This document shows, piece after piece, positions 1 to 9,408 of a DNA stretch of 64,000 nucleotides (its first letter is position 1; the number at the start of each line of letters is the position of its first letter). The notes beneath the pieces are model-generated. The model was given only the letters and a program-made list of their open reading frames with translations. It was not told the origin of the DNA and ran no database searches. The position numbers and the translations under genes were made by a program. Source of the stretch: Spirosoma sp. 48-14 (GTDB lineage Bacteria > Bacteroidota > Bacteroidia > Cytophagales > Spirosomataceae). Location of the stretch: assembly GCF_001898575.1 (NCBI RefSeq), contig NZ_MKUD01000006.1, positions 1-64,000 on the forward strand, read 5' to 3'.

Positions 1-520
1 CGACGGTTTCATCGATGAAGGGCACCATGTTGAAGTTGCGCTTGAGCTCGAAGTAGTAGTGCCCCCGCAGGAAGCGAGCTTCGGCCTGAAGTCCTGTTTT
101 GTCAGCAGCCGTTACATCTGAACCAGCCGAAGCCAGCGAGCGCAGGACGGAGTTGCATCGGGCGATGCCTTCGTACATGGCATTCCACTTGGCGTTGACT
201 TCACCACTGGAAGGCAGGAGCTGATAGGTTTCGTAGGGGGTCAGGGCGTTGAAGTCACCGGAGTTGGAGCCTTTGTTGGCTTCGCCCCCGGAAATGCTGC
301 CGCGGACCCAGTTGAAGGAGGAGGCTGACTGGGAGAAGCCCCGGGCGTTGAGCTGGGCGTAGGCCCCCATCAACAGACCATCCAGACCCGCCTTGCTGGT
401 GAGCTGGACGCCGGAGAGTTGCCCGGTGGCGGGCACTTCCAGGAATTTGTCGGTACAGGCAAAGGAGACGGCCATCAGCAGGGTGGCGGTCAGTGTGCCT
501 TTATTAATCAATGTTTTCAT
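1..520 (-). CDS. SusD/RagB-like nutrient-binding lipoprotein, N-terminal part (runs off the window)
   Basis: This is the first 173 codons of an outer-membrane SusD-type lipoprotein, which caps a SusC channel and binds the glycan or other nutrient to be imported. The ATG is the complement of 518-520. A lipoprotein signal peptide is visible, with a hydrophobic stretch ending SFAC and the lipid-carrying Cys at about residue 22, followed by DKFLEVPATGQL, typical of SusD N-termini. Further on, helical segments such as LQAEARFLRGHYYFEL match the TPR-like scaffold of the family. The gene lies 125 bases downstream of susC on the same strand, the standard SusC-SusD order. The C-terminal two thirds are outside the window, so substrate type cannot be guessed. 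Confidence 0.93.
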   Translation of the reverse strand, partial: MKTLINKGTLTATLLMAVSFACTDKFLEVPATGQLSGVQLTSKAGLDGLLMGAYAQLNARGFSQSASSFNWVRGSISGGEANKGSNSGDFNALTPYETYQLLPSSGEVNAKWNAMYEGIARCNSVLRSLASAGSDVTAADKTGLQAEARFLRGHYYFELKRNFNMVPFIDETV

Positions 521-645
521 TGTGCGTATATGCCTTAGAGATAATAAGGAATAAGAGTCTTTTCATATTCCCAGCGACTACATTCGATTAAGACCAAGTT
601 AATCTATAAACGAACGGGAGTCGCTGGGTTGTATCTTCTCAACGC

Positions 646-3600
646 TTAGAAACCGAAGCTTAAACCTACGTTGTAGCCACGCTGAACCGGGTAGTTACCC
701 ACATCGATACCGAAGTTGGTATCGGCCGATCCACCTACGCCTGGGTCCATACCCGAATACTTGGTGATGGTGAACAGGTTGGTAGCCGAAACCGACAGCC
801 GCAGCCGATTGATGTTGATCTTGCTAAGCAGGGTCGATGGGAGGGTATATCCCAGCGTCAGGTACTGCATCCGGGCATACGAACCGTTCTCTACGTAGTA
901 GGAGTTGGGCTGGGTGTTGGTGCTGAAGTTAGACGCACTTTCGAAAATGGGCACCGTCGTGTTGGTGTGCGAAGGCAACCACGAATCTTTTACCCGTGCG
1001 CTCACAGCCGCCCCGGTGAAGGAGGGGTAGAAATCCGTAAACCAACGCTGGTTGTTGAAGATGCTGTTACCCAGCGAGGTGTACAGGTTGGTGTTCAGGT
1101 CGAAGCCTTTGTACTTCAGCGTCAGGGTGATACTACCCGTCATTTTCGGGATCGGGCTGCCCAGATACTGCCGGTCACTGTCGTCAATCTTACCATCACC
1201 GTTGGTGTCGGCATAGCGGAAACGACCGGGAGCGGCACCATCCTGAGTTGGGGCAGCGGCCACTTCTTCCTTGCTGTTGAACAGGCCGATCACTTTGTAG
1301 CCGTAGAACGACGACAGTTGGTGGCCGGGTTCGTTACGCACTACGTTGCCACTCAGGCGGGTACCCCCACCGTAGAAGTAAGGCACCAATGGGTCGATCG
1401 CCACGATCTTGTTGTTGAGGAAGCTGGCAATCGCCGTTACTTCATACGTCAGACCATTCGTAACATTGCCTCGGTTGGTCACTAAGATGTCGATCCCTTC
1501 GTTGCGCATGCTGGCCAGGTTTTTGAACGGAGCGCCTGAACGAACGCCGACTACACCAGGCAGAGCCAGTTGGTAGAGCAGGTCTTTGGTGTCCCGGCGC
1601 CAGAAATCGAGCACGACTTCGAGTTTGTTGTTGAAGAAGGCTCCATCGATACCGATGTTGCTGGTCACGTTAGTTTCCCATTTAGCACCCGCATTCCCGA
1701 TCTGAGTCCGGTAGAAACCAGCGGCAATGGAGTTATTGGTTCCGTTGATGTCGTAACCCTGGCTGGCGTCGCCACCATACAGGTTATACTGGTTGGTCGC
1801 GCTCAGGAAGTTGGAGTTACCCATGGTACCGTATCCCCCCCGAATTTTCAGATCCGACACCCAGGGCAGGTTTTTCATGAACTCTTCCGACGACAGACGC
1901 CAGGCAGCTGACACGGCTGGGAAGACCCCGTACCGATTCGAAGCGGCAAACTGAGACGATCCATCCCGGCGAACTACGCCCGTAATAATGTACTTATCGT
2001 TGTAGGTGTAGCGTACCTGACCGAACAGCGAGTAGAACTTGTTACCTAGTCCGTAGCCACTACCTACCTGGCGGGTCGCTCCCGGCGTGGTGGTGCTGAT
2101 GGTCACGTAGTTAGGGTCGGTCGAGAAAGGATTTTGACCCGATCCGAAAATATTCCGTCCTAATCCGGTGTTGAGGGCTTCGATACCAGCCAGGGCGTCG
2201 ATATCATGGATACCGAACTTCTGCTTGAAGTGGGCCGTGTTGGTAAAGGTCCAGGCTAAGCCATAACCTGCGCCTTCGCTGTAGGTGTAGGTCGTGTTGT
2301 TCTCCGAGTTTTCGTACTGCACCCGACCGTAGCTATTATAGTAATTGGTGAAATAGTTACCACCGATGCTGCTGCGCAGGGTCAGGGAAGGGATCACGTC
2401 ATACTCCAGGTAAGCATTACCGAAACCGATGATGTTCAGGTTGCTGTCGTTGGCCCGGGCCTGGCGAGTGGCAACGGGGTTCTGTGGGTTGTTGAAGCCC
2501 GGAGCAGCTGTACCCGCATAGCCTCCAAAGGAGTTATACACCGGAATGATGGGCGGCATCCGATAAGCAGCCAGTACCTCGTTTTCGTCAGAAGCGGCTG
2601 TCGAGTTGTTGTTGGTCGAGTTACCCAGAATGCTACCTACGCCACCTAAAAGACCTTTTGTGCGGATGTAAGCGAGCTGGAAGTTTTCGCCAAAGCGAAG
2701 CTTTTTAGTGATGTCGAACTCCGTGTTGGCGCGCAGCGTGTAACGCGAAAAATCATTGTTGATCACGATACCTGCCTGCTGCTGCATACCCAGGGCTACA
2801 TAGAACCGGCTCGATTCGGTACCACCCGAGAAACCGATGTTGTGCCGCATCAGGGGGGCTACCCGGGTAATCTCTTTGTACCAGTTGGTACCTGCCTTAT
2901 TAGCAGGAATGACGTTGTAAATCGCGCCGTTGGCTGGATTCACGTTGTATTTCGCTGCTTCAGCCGTCAGATCCACCTGCGAAGCCGACAGGCCCGAACG
3001 GCTACCTACCAGCAGATAATCCGGTAACACCGGCGTAGCGCCTTCGCCATACTGACCACCGGCCAGCCCTTTGAAGTCGTTAGATGGGTAGGTGCCCTGG
3101 TAGATGTCGTTCTTCCGGGCCTGCCAGGTCCAGTCAGCCTGTTCCTGCGGGTTGAGGATAGGCAGGCTCTTGCCTGGATCGGTCGCCCCGAACAGTCCAT
3201 CGTAGCTCACGCTCAGCTTTTGAGCGCGACGCTGACCTTTGCGGGTGGTGATAACGATCACCCCGGAAGCGGCCCGGGCGCCGTAGATCGACGCCGAAGC
3301 GGCATCTTTCAGAACCGTGGTCGATTCAATGTCATCTGGAGAGATATAAGAGATACTCTGCGTTGGTACGCCGTCAACTACGTAAAGCGGCTGGTTACCC
3401 CCGAACGAACCGAAGCCCCGAACGCGGACCTGCGAAGAGGTGCCAGGCTGGCCGCTGGTGATAACGGTAACCCCGGCAACGCGTCCCTGCAACTGCTGTT
3501 CGACGTTGGTGGAAGGGACGACCTTTAATTGAGCCGGTTTAACGGTGGACACAGCTCCGGTCACATCCCGGCGGTTTTCGGTAGAGTACCCGGTAACGAC

Positions 3601-3930
3601 GACTTCACTCAGCGCAGTGGCTTCGTCTTCGAGTTTAATCTCGATACTGGTCTGGTTCCCAACAGGTACTTCCTGGGTTTTGAAGCCGATGGCCGAAACC
3701 ACCAGTACAGGACTTGCCCCCCTGATATTCAGGGAGAAACTGCCATTAGCGTCGGATGAGGTTCCGACTTGTGTCCCTTTGAGGACGATGTTGGCGCCGG
3801 GTACGGCTCCATCCGATCCCGTAATTGTCCCCGTCAGCCGACGGTCTTGGGCTGAAGCATGGAGGCTCCAAAGCAGCAGGACTGCACCCAGAAAAGCGGT
3901 CTGCAGAAACCTGTAGAACGATGCTTTCAT
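646..3930 (-). CDS. SusC/RagA-family TonB-linked outer membrane protein
   Basis: This is a TonB-dependent outer-membrane importer of the SusC family, 1094 residues, which is usual for the group. In order: signal peptide (residues 1-27, ending HASAQ), a carboxypeptidase-regulatory-like beta-sandwich (about 30-105) with the typical GTSSDANGSFSL stretch, a TonB-box/plug region starting near EVVVTGYSTENRRDVTGAVS (about 110-240), then a long beta-barrel ending in an aromatic C-terminus (GLSFGF), as expected for BAM-inserted barrels. The plug carries the family pattern RVRGFGSFGGNQPLYVVDG. It is followed by susD and preceded by a long AT-rich leader without an obvious adjacent regulator, so a control mechanism (anti-sigma or hybrid two-component) cannot be named. 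Substrate is unknown. Confidence 0.96.
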   Translation of the reverse strand: MKASFYRFLQTAFLGAVLLLWSLHASAQDRRLTGTITGSDGAVPGANIVLKGTQVGTSSDANGSFSLNIRGASPVLVVSAIGFKTQEVPVGNQTSIEIKLEDEATALSEVVVTGYSTENRRDVTGAVSTVKPAQLKVVPSTNVEQQLQGRVAGVTVITSGQPGTSSQVRVRGFGSFGGNQPLYVVDGVPTQSISYISPDDIESTTVLKDAASASIYGARAASGVIVITTRKGQRRAQKLSVSYDGLFGATDPGKSLPILNPQEQADWTWQARKNDIYQGTYPSNDFKGLAGGQYGEGATPVLPDYLLVGSRSGLSASQVDLTAEAAKYNVNPANGAIYNVIPANKAGTNWYKEITRVAPLMRHNIGFSGGTESSRFYVALGMQQQAGIVINNDFSRYTLRANTEFDITKKLRFGENFQLAYIRTKGLLGGVGSILGNSTNNNSTAASDENEVLAAYRMPPIIPVYNSFGGYAGTAAPGFNNPQNPVATRQARANDSNLNIIGFGNAYLEYDVIPSLTLRSSIGGNYFTNYYNSYGRVQYENSENNTTYTYSEGAGYGLAWTFTNTAHFKQKFGIHDIDALAGIEALNTGLGRNIFGSGQNPFSTDPNYVTISTTTPGATRQVGSGYGLGNKFYSLFGQVRYTYNDKYIITGVVRRDGSSQFAASNRYGVFPAVSAAWRLSSEEFMKNLPWVSDLKIRGGYGTMGNSNFLSATNQYNLYGGDASQGYDINGTNNSIAAGFYRTQIGNAGAKWETNVTSNIGIDGAFFNNKLEVVLDFWRRDTKDLLYQLALPGVVGVRSGAPFKNLASMRNEGIDILVTNRGNVTNGLTYEVTAIASFLNNKIVAIDPLVPYFYGGGTRLSGNVVRNEPGHQLSSFYGYKVIGLFNSKEEVAAAPTQDGAAPGRFRYADTNGDGKIDDSDRQYLGSPIPKMTGSITLTLKYKGFDLNTNLYTSLGNSIFNNQRWFTDFYPSFTGAAVSARVKDSWLPSHTNTTVPIFESASNFSTNTQPNSYYVENGSYARMQYLTLGYTLPSTLLSKININRLRLSVSATNLFTITKYSGMDPGVGGSADTNFGIDVGNYPVQRGYNVGLSFGF

Positions 3931-4377
3931 GAAATTTAGGTTGGTTTGAAAAATGAGTAAACACGCTACTTTTAAAGTAAGCGCACCAATATTAAGTTGG
4001 TTAAATTATATTTCAAAAGGGGATCGTGATAATTCTATTTTAGGAAATACTTTAAAAAAGTTTAATTTATTAAAATAATTAAATTAAATCGATGTTAAGT
4101 TACTGTAAATCAATTTTTTAAATAGTAAATTATGTAAATAAAATTAAGTTTTTCCTGAAAAATTAAAGTAAAATTAAATTTGAATATACTGGTAAAATTT
4201 TTGCCTTATTTCTTTATAAATTAGTCCCTTGAGAGTTGATTAAATTGACTTAAAAAAATTTAATTGAGTATTTTTTTTATGGTGCTTGTAATAATACTCA
4301 GTTAAACTACTTAGTAGTAATTGATCAAATTACTTAATGGTATTTGACTAGTATAAAATGCTAACTCGACGTATCAA
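3931..4377. other. AT-rich intergenic region upstream of susC
   Basis: This 447-base gap between divergent genes (susC leftwards, a small Cys-rich protein rightwards) is strongly AT-rich from about 3970 to 4350, with many A/T runs and TTTAAAT-like patches. It must hold the susC promoter, but no exact TAnnTTTG box was found on the minus strand. No open frame of substance and no structured RNA was recognised. A curved or nucleoid-protein-bound promoter region is an inference only. Confidence 0.6.
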
Positions 4378-4668
4378 ATGGACACTTATTTTTTTTATGC
4401 GTACTATCGAAATCCGAAGGTTACTATTCACAAAGCAACTTGTCGGTTTTGTAATCAGGGTAAAGGCATGCAGCCAAATAAGTGTAGTTGTTCAACGGGG
4501 CGCTGGCGGGGAAGCTTTTCCAGTTTCGAGCTGGCGTTGACGGCTGCTCAGGAAGTTGGTAAGCGATTAGGGGTAGAGCCTACCTATTGTCAACGTTGCA
4601 TGCATGAGGCAGTTGCCGTTTCCGGGCAGGATGAGCTTGAGTGGGAAATGACTACGGCTGTATCCTAG
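4378..4668 (+). CDS. Small Cys-rich protein of unknown function (possible zinc-binding)
   Basis: This 96-residue cytosolic protein was not recognised as a named family. The N-terminus is aromatic (MDTYFFYAYYRNPKV). Four clusters of metal-ligand type residues follow: HKATCRFCNQGKG at about 19-31, CSC near 38-40, and CQRC at about 75-78 followed by MHEA. The CxxC pairs plus neighbouring His suggest one zinc site built from distant pairs. The centre has WRGSFSSFELALTAAQEVGKRLG, an amphipathic helix. There is no signal peptide. It is transcribed rightwards and ends before a hairpin shared with trxA. Reading-frame length, codon use and internal Cys spacing support a real gene; function is open. 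Confidence 0.7.
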   Translation: MDTYFFYAYYRNPKVTIHKATCRFCNQGKGMQPNKCSCSTGRWRGSFSSFELALTAAQEVGKRLGVEPTYCQRCMHEAVAVSGQDELEWEMTTAVS

Positions 4669-4693
4669 CGGAGATCGTATACTGAGAGGAGAC

Positions 4694-4734
4694 AAAAAAG
4701 CCCTGTTTGGCACACAGATATTGCCAAACAGGGC
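4694..4734 (-). terminator. Rho-independent terminator of trxA (possibly bidirectional)
   Basis: A perfect 13-bp stem (4700-4712 with 4722-4734, arm GCCCTGTTTGGCA) has a 9-base loop. On the minus strand it is followed by six T (complement of 4694-4699), which fits termination of trxA. On the plus strand only a weak CTTTAG follows, so termination of the small Cys-rich gene is less certain. Confidence 0.85.
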
Positions 4735-4758
4735 CTTTAGCATATAGCCTGATACGTA

Positions 4759-5064
4759 TTAACTGGTAAACTGCTTCACGAGTCCTTCCAGCGTATGCAG
4801 GGGCTGAACCCCCGACTGCCGCCAGACAATCTTGCCGTCTTTAAATAAGATCATAGTCGGAATACTGCGAATCTGATATTGCTGGGCAGCCGCCTGGGCT
4901 TTATCGACATCAATCTTTACAACCCGAACTTTATCGCCTGCTCGGTCGGTGAGCTGCTTGAGGATAGGAGCCTGTTGTTTACAGGGGCCACACCAGTCGG
5001 CATAGAAATCGACCAGGACGGGTTTGTCGCCGTTGATCAGGTCTTTAAACGATTGCTTGTTCAT
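4759..5064 (-). CDS. trxA: Thioredoxin
   Basis: This is a single-domain thioredoxin of 101 residues, the normal size. It is a cytosolic dithiol reductant for ribonucleotide reductase, peroxiredoxins and similar partners. The active site WCGPCK lies at about residues 24-29 in the context VDFYADWCGPCKQQAP, and the cis-proline loop IRSIPTMILF is present near residue 70. It begins at an ATG (complement of 5062-5064) 88 bases after the ribBA stop on the same strand, so the two could be cotranscribed. A strong terminator follows. Confidence 0.95.
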   Translation of the reverse strand: MNKQSFKDLINGDKPVLVDFYADWCGPCKQQAPILKQLTDRAGDKVRVVKIDVDKAQAAAQQYQIRSIPTMILFKDGKIVWRQSGVQPLHTLEGLVKQFTS

Positions 5065-5152
5065 AGTTTTGTTTGTTTACATTTTTTGGTGTACGGCTTA
5101 TAGGGGGCTGATTCACGGCGGTAAGCCGTACGCCAAGAACCATAAACTTGTT

Positions 5153-6460
5153 TTATTGTTCCTCATTCACCGGTTCGTTCAGGATGGTGTGGCCCATTTT
5201 ATCCCGTTTGGTTTGGAGGTATCGTTTGTTGTGCGGGTTGGATGGTATTTCGATAGGTACCGTATCGACAATTTCAAGGCCATACCCCATCAAACCGGCC
5301 CGTTTCTTGGGATTATTGGAAATCAGCCGTAGTTTGCGGATACCCAGGTCACGTAGAATCTGAGCGCCAACTCCATAATCACGGGCGTCCATAGGGAGGC
5401 CTAGTTCCAGGTTGGCTTCTACGGTATCACGGCCCATTTCCTGAAGTTTATAGGCCTTGAGTTTATTGAGTAGGCCAATACCCCGGCCTTCCTGAAACAT
5501 ATATAGAACAACGCCTTTGCCTTCCGCTTCCACCATTTTCATCGCTTCATGAAGCTGAGCACCACAGTCGCAACGGCAGGAGCCGAAGATGTCGCCTGTC
5601 ACACAGGAAGAGTGGACACGTACCAGAACTGGTTCGTTAGGCTCCCAACTTCCTTTAATGAGTGCCAGGTGCGTATCTCCTGAGTTACTTTGCTTATAGG
5701 CAATCAGGTCAAAATGCCCCCATTCCGTAGGCAGATCGACGCCAATTTCCCGCTGAATAAGTGTCTCTGTCTTGAGTCTGTATTCGATGAGGTCCTGAAT
5801 ACTAATCAGTTTCATGTCGAAACGGTCGGCCATTATACGCAGTTGCGGTAGGCGAGCCATGGTACCGTCTTCATTCAATACTTCGATCAATACACCCGCT
5901 GGTGAAAGACCGGCCAGCCGGGCCAGATCGATAGCCGCTTCGGTATGCCCCGACCGTCGAATTACACCACCTTCAGCCGCACGTAGCGGGAATATGTGGC
6001 CGGGCCGCCCTAAATCCTCGGGCGTAATGGTTGGGTCAACCAATGCCTGAATTGTTTTAGCCCGATCGGAAGCTGAGATACCTGTTGTGCAACCATGACC
6101 TAATAAATCGACTGAAACCGTAAATGGGGTAGTGTGAACCGATGTGTTACTGGTTACCATCATATCCAGACCCAGTTCATTACAGCGTTCCTGCGTGAGC
6201 GGAACACACATTAGCCCACGGGCCTCGCGCACCATGAAGTTGACCATTTCAGGCGTAACCATTTCGGCCGCACAGATCATATCTCCTTCGTTTTCGCGGT
6301 CTTCATCGTCAACGACAATCACAATTTTGCCCGCCTTAATGTCGGCAATGGCCTCTTCGATTGTATTGAGTCGAATCGGCGTTGCGTCCGACGGGGGTAA
6401 CTCGTAGCCAGAGGCAGATTCTTGCTGTGTGGCGTCAGAGTTGGTACTATTATTGCTCAT
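5153..6460 (-). CDS. ribBA: Bifunctional 3,4-dihydroxy-2-butanone-4-phosphate synthase / GTP cyclohydrolase II
   Basis: This is the riboflavin pathway fusion enzyme. The N-terminal RibB domain makes 3,4-dihydroxy-2-butanone 4-phosphate from ribulose 5-phosphate, and the C-terminal RibA domain opens GTP. RibB shows [10 protein letters not shown] and the [10 protein letters not shown] substrate loop with [10 protein letters not shown]. RibA shows the zinc site [11 protein letters not shown] and the GRGIGL loop. I start at the ATG complement of 6458-6460 (MSNNSTNSD), giving 435 residues; a longer frame up to 6538 exists, but its extra 26 residues have no family counterpart. No FMN riboswitch is seen upstream. 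The start lies five bases from the divergent promoter for the gene at 6644. Confidence 0.95.
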   Translation of the reverse strand: MSNNSTNSDATQQESASGYELPPSDATPIRLNTIEEAIADIKAGKIVIVVDDEDRENEGDMICAAEMVTPEMVNFMVREARGLMCVPLTQERCNELGLDMMVTSNTSVHTTPFTVSVDLLGHGCTTGISASDRAKTIQALVDPTITPEDLGRPGHIFPLRAAEGGVIRRSGHTEAAIDLARLAGLSPAGVLIEVLNEDGTMARLPQLRIMADRFDMKLISIQDLIEYRLKTETLIQREIGVDLPTEWGHFDLIAYKQSNSGDTHLALIKGSWEPNEPVLVRVHSSCVTGDIFGSCRCDCGAQLHEAMKMVEAEGKGVVLYMFQEGRGIGLLNKLKAYKLQEMGRDTVEANLELGLPMDARDYGVGAQILRDLGIRKLRLISNNPKKRAGLMGYGLEIVDTVPIEIPSNPHNKRYLQTKRDKMGHTILNEPVNEEQ

Positions 6461-6464
6461 TTTT

Positions 6465-6497
6465 TTTGGTCTATGCGTATCAGTAAAACTATCTTTG
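6465..6497 (+). promoter_or_regulatory. Bacteroidota-type promoter for the gene at 6644
   Basis: TTTG (6465-6468), a 21-base spacer, then TATCTTTG (6490-6497) match the -33/-7 consensus TTTG and TAnnTTTG of the primary sigma factor of Bacteroidota. Start of transcription would be near 6504, giving a leader of about 140 bases. The -33 box lies immediately outside the ribBA start codon. Confidence 0.5.
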
Positions 6498-6643
6498 GTA
6501 GTGCTTAGCCAATCACCTGTTGGTTCGAAAGGTAGCACGGGCTTCTGTTTAATCGGAAAACTGAATTTTAGAAAGATACGTTTCGTGGGATGCGAAAATG
6601 TCTGTTATTCCGTTTAAAGCATAGATGAAATAATTATATAAGA

Positions 6644-8674
6644 ATGCTAAAAAAGTTACCCTCTGTGCGAGCCTTACGATTGTGGTTGATGGAGTCTGGG
6701 GTGAAAACCAATGGATTGACTGGCTGGCTGAGCCTGGCTCTGGGCCTATACCTGCTACTGGGCAGCCCTCGATTTGTGCAAGGTCAGAATGTTTGTGCTA
6801 ACCCACGATTTCCGGGTGATTTTTCAGTTGATAAGGCGAAAATATGTGTCGGCTCATCGGTCAATATCGTAGGTGTGCCAGCCAATTTAATAAGCGCTCA
6901 GTATAATTTTGAATACGATGGTAAGAGCACCATCGACAAAGTGACCCTGGCACCTACCAAAGCACATACCTATTCGACTCCTGGTTCGTATACAATTATT
7001 CAGAGTGGTACCGGTAATGGTGCAGGCACGGGTACTATTTTCTGTAAAGAGGTAGTTGTATTACCCGTGGATCAGGTAAAATTTACGGTCAATGTTTGCT
7101 CGGGGCGAAGGGCTATTCTTGTACCCGATGGTTCGACACTGGGCCAGTATGACAGCTACGAGATCAGATGGGGCGATGGAACCGTTGAGCGGAAAACCCG
7201 GGCTGAATTGACGAATCAACCAGCGCATACCTACAGCAATTCTGGTAATACAGTTTATACCATAGCACTTCAGGGAGTATATAATCCACCAGCCGACTGC
7301 AAGTCAACCGTATCCCAGTCAACACCAATTAGTTTGATAGGTGCAGCTACCCAGCCTACGATTTCGGCATTGAAAACCACCAGTGATAATACAATAGATA
7401 TCGACTATCAGGCCAACACGGGGATCGCAGTACAGCTTTATCAGAAGGTAAATGGTGCCTACGTGTCGACAGGTAAGACTAGTACGGGAGGAGGGACTTT
7501 TACTGTACAGACTGATGCCAAGCAGGTACAATGTTTTCAGGTGGTTACTCAGGACGCCTGCAACAGTACTCCCGTAAAATCAGACGAAGTGTGTAGTCTG
7601 GTGCTGGATGCAAAAGCAGCTAATAAACAGAATAATTTAAGTTGGCAGGCCTATGCTGGCACGGCCACCCAGTTTCGGTTTTATCGGATTCGGCGAAATG
7701 GGGTGGTTAATGGTCAGTTAACGAGTCGGACAACAACGACTTATACCGATGCCAATGACATTACCTGTGGTACTCAATATTGCTATTCGCTCGAAGCCAC
7801 GGTTGGCCCAACCACAATTACATCGCAACAGGTTTGTGTCAACGGAATTAATGATGGTACACCAGGGGATATTGAGGGGGTTGTGGTGTCTATTGAAAAT
7901 AACAGGCCCCGGATAGTGGCTAATTTACCAGCCGCCAGTTTATCTTCCACCTTTACCCTGGTTGTGAGCCGTGCCAGTGGTTCCTCGGGTACTTATCAGC
8001 AGGTGGGCACCCTGGTTAACCAGAATTCATTTGTGGATGAAAGTGCCGATCCTGCAGCCGGTTCATATTGCTATCAGCTAAGTTACCAAAGTGCCTGCGG
8101 GTTGTCGTCAAAACCTTCAGAGCCGGTCTGTTCTGTATTCCTGAACTCAAACTCACCTAAAGGCATTGACTGGTCAGCATCGTCGCCTTTTACTCCCTCA
8201 ACAGTGGCTGAGTACATTGTTGAAGTGATTGATTCAGTTAATAATACCAAACGAGAAATACGCGTAAGCTCCAATACCCACCTCGACCTGACCGATGCCG
8301 ATCTGGAGTCGCAAACGCAAAAATACCGGATTATTACGGCCTCATCGGATGGAACGGTTAGCTACTCTAATTTCTACACCTTTCGGAGTGAAGTAAAAAT
8401 CTGGCTTCCTGATGCGTTTACACCGGATGGTGATGGTATGAACGAAGTATTTTTGGCGAAAGGTATCTATCTGGATCAATTCCGTATGACCATTTTTGAT
8501 CGATGGGGTGAGGTCGTATTTACTACTACGGATAAACAGCAGGGCTGGGATGGTACCGTAAATGGACAGCGGGCTCTGGAAGGACAATATTTGTATCGCA
8601 TTGAAGTGATTGATCAGACTAATCTGAAAACTGTCCGAACGGGGGGCGTATTGCTTGTTCGAAGTAAACGTTGA
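6644..8674 (+). CDS. Secreted protein with PKD/Ig-like repeats and T9SS type B (gliding-motility-associated) C-terminal domain
   Basis: This 676-residue exported protein has an extended N-terminus and hydrophobic signal segment (LTGWLSLALGLYLLLGSPRFVQGQ, cleavage near residue 48). The middle holds Cys-containing PKD/Ig-like beta domains, visible as YNFEYDGKST...HTYSTPGSYTI and YEIRWGDGTV...HTYSNSGNTVY, then fibronectin-like units. The last 90 residues (from LPDAFTPDGDGMNEVF to GGVLLVRSKR) are the CHU_C type B sorting domain, with the hallmark FDRWGEVVF and GWDGTVNG. Such proteins are secreted by the type IX system through SprF-like partners and are often adhesins or matrix proteins. An internal ATG at residue 16 could be the true start. 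The cargo function is unknown. Confidence 0.88.
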   Translation: MLKKLPSVRALRLWLMESGVKTNGLTGWLSLALGLYLLLGSPRFVQGQNVCANPRFPGDFSVDKAKICVGSSVNIVGVPANLISAQYNFEYDGKSTIDKVTLAPTKAHTYSTPGSYTIIQSGTGNGAGTGTIFCKEVVVLPVDQVKFTVNVCSGRRAILVPDGSTLGQYDSYEIRWGDGTVERKTRAELTNQPAHTYSNSGNTVYTIALQGVYNPPADCKSTVSQSTPISLIGAATQPTISALKTTSDNTIDIDYQANTGIAVQLYQKVNGAYVSTGKTSTGGGTFTVQTDAKQVQCFQVVTQDACNSTPVKSDEVCSLVLDAKAANKQNNLSWQAYAGTATQFRFYRIRRNGVVNGQLTSRTTTTYTDANDITCGTQYCYSLEATVGPTTITSQQVCVNGINDGTPGDIEGVVVSIENNRPRIVANLPAASLSSTFTLVVSRASGSSGTYQQVGTLVNQNSFVDESADPAAGSYCYQLSYQSACGLSSKPSEPVCSVFLNSNSPKGIDWSASSPFTPSTVAEYIVEVIDSVNNTKREIRVSSNTHLDLTDADLESQTQKYRIITASSDGTVSYSNFYTFRSEVKIWLPDAFTPDGDGMNEVFLAKGIYLDQFRMTIFDRWGEVVFTTTDKQQGWDGTVNGQRALEGQYLYRIEVIDQTNLKTVRTGGVLLVRSKR

Positions 8675-8992
8675 AAAGAGATCTTACAGCCATTCAGCGT
8701 CGACTCCCTTGCCCATAATCTTCGCCAGATTATCTCCTAAACCTTAGTATCTAGTTCTGCCAGAAATTAATTTCCTGGCCCTTCTATGGCTGGCCGTTAA
8801 TAGGCTATTCTGAAACAAATCCGTGTTAATCCGGGTAATCAGATAGCACCTGTATCGTCTGTCTGAAATGAGCAGGCTTTTTTGTTGCGAAGTCGATAAG
8901 AAGCTATAACGAATAAAAATGCCGGATGAACGCAGTAAACGTTCTTCATGTTGCCAGAAGTGTGATATTTACAAATAGAAATTAGATACGAT
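8675..8992. other. Intergenic gap, nothing firm recognised
   Basis: These 318 bases between two rightward genes contain a T run after a weak GC-rich segment near 8870-8884, which could be a poor terminator for the upstream gene. No open frame, tRNA or exact promoter box was found. Confidence 0.4.
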
Positions 8993-9322
8993 ATGAACAT
9001 GATGGATATGTTCGGGAAGATGAAAGAAGTTCAGTCCCGAATGAAAGACGCTCAGGAAACGCTTAGTGCAGTTACAGAAGTTGGCGAATCGGGGGCTGGG
9101 TTGGTAAAAGTGACGGTGAACGGACTGAAAAACGTTCTGAAAATAGAAATCGATCCCGATCTGATTAAACCCGACGACCGTGAAATGTTACAGGATCTGG
9201 TTGTAGCGGCTACCAACAAGGCAATGGCTAATGTAGAGACGAAGTCCCGTGAACACCTCCGAAAAGCGACTGAGGGGTTACTGCCTAATATTCCCGGCTT
9301 AAATCTGGACGGACTTATGTGA
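8993..9322 (+). CDS. YbaB/EbfC family nucleoid-associated protein
   Basis: This 109-residue DNA-binding protein of the YbaB/EbfC family forms a dimer of tweezer-like shape that binds DNA with little sequence preference. Visible features are an N-terminal coiled-coil helix (MFGKMKEVQSRMKDAQETL), the central sheet VKVTVNGLKNVLKIEIDPDL, then LQDLVVAATNKAMANVE, all family-typical. The C-terminus (GLLPNIPGL) is also usual. Three ATGs lie close together at the start (8993, 8999, 9002); the first is used here. Outside Bacteroidota it usually sits beside dnaX/recR; here it is next to a glycosyltransferase instead. Confidence 0.93.
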   Translation: MNMMDMFGKMKEVQSRMKDAQETLSAVTEVGESGAGLVKVTVNGLKNVLKIEIDPDLIKPDDREMLQDLVVAATNKAMANVETKSREHLRKATEGLLPNIPGLNLDGLM

Positions 9323-9408
9323 GGAAGAGTTTGTAAGTTTGTCGTTCGTAGGGTGATGTAGGTCCTTGTTAACTATGACAAACGTCAAACTGCGAACGCA
9401 AACATTGA

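Noticed and set aside
967..1485. 172-codon frame antisense to susC
   Set aside because: Shadow frame of the SusC barrel region; no recognisable sequence and no separate promoter.
6461..6643. FMN riboswitch before ribBA
   Set aside because: The conserved RFN elements were looked for and not found; the region is short and shared with a divergent promoter.
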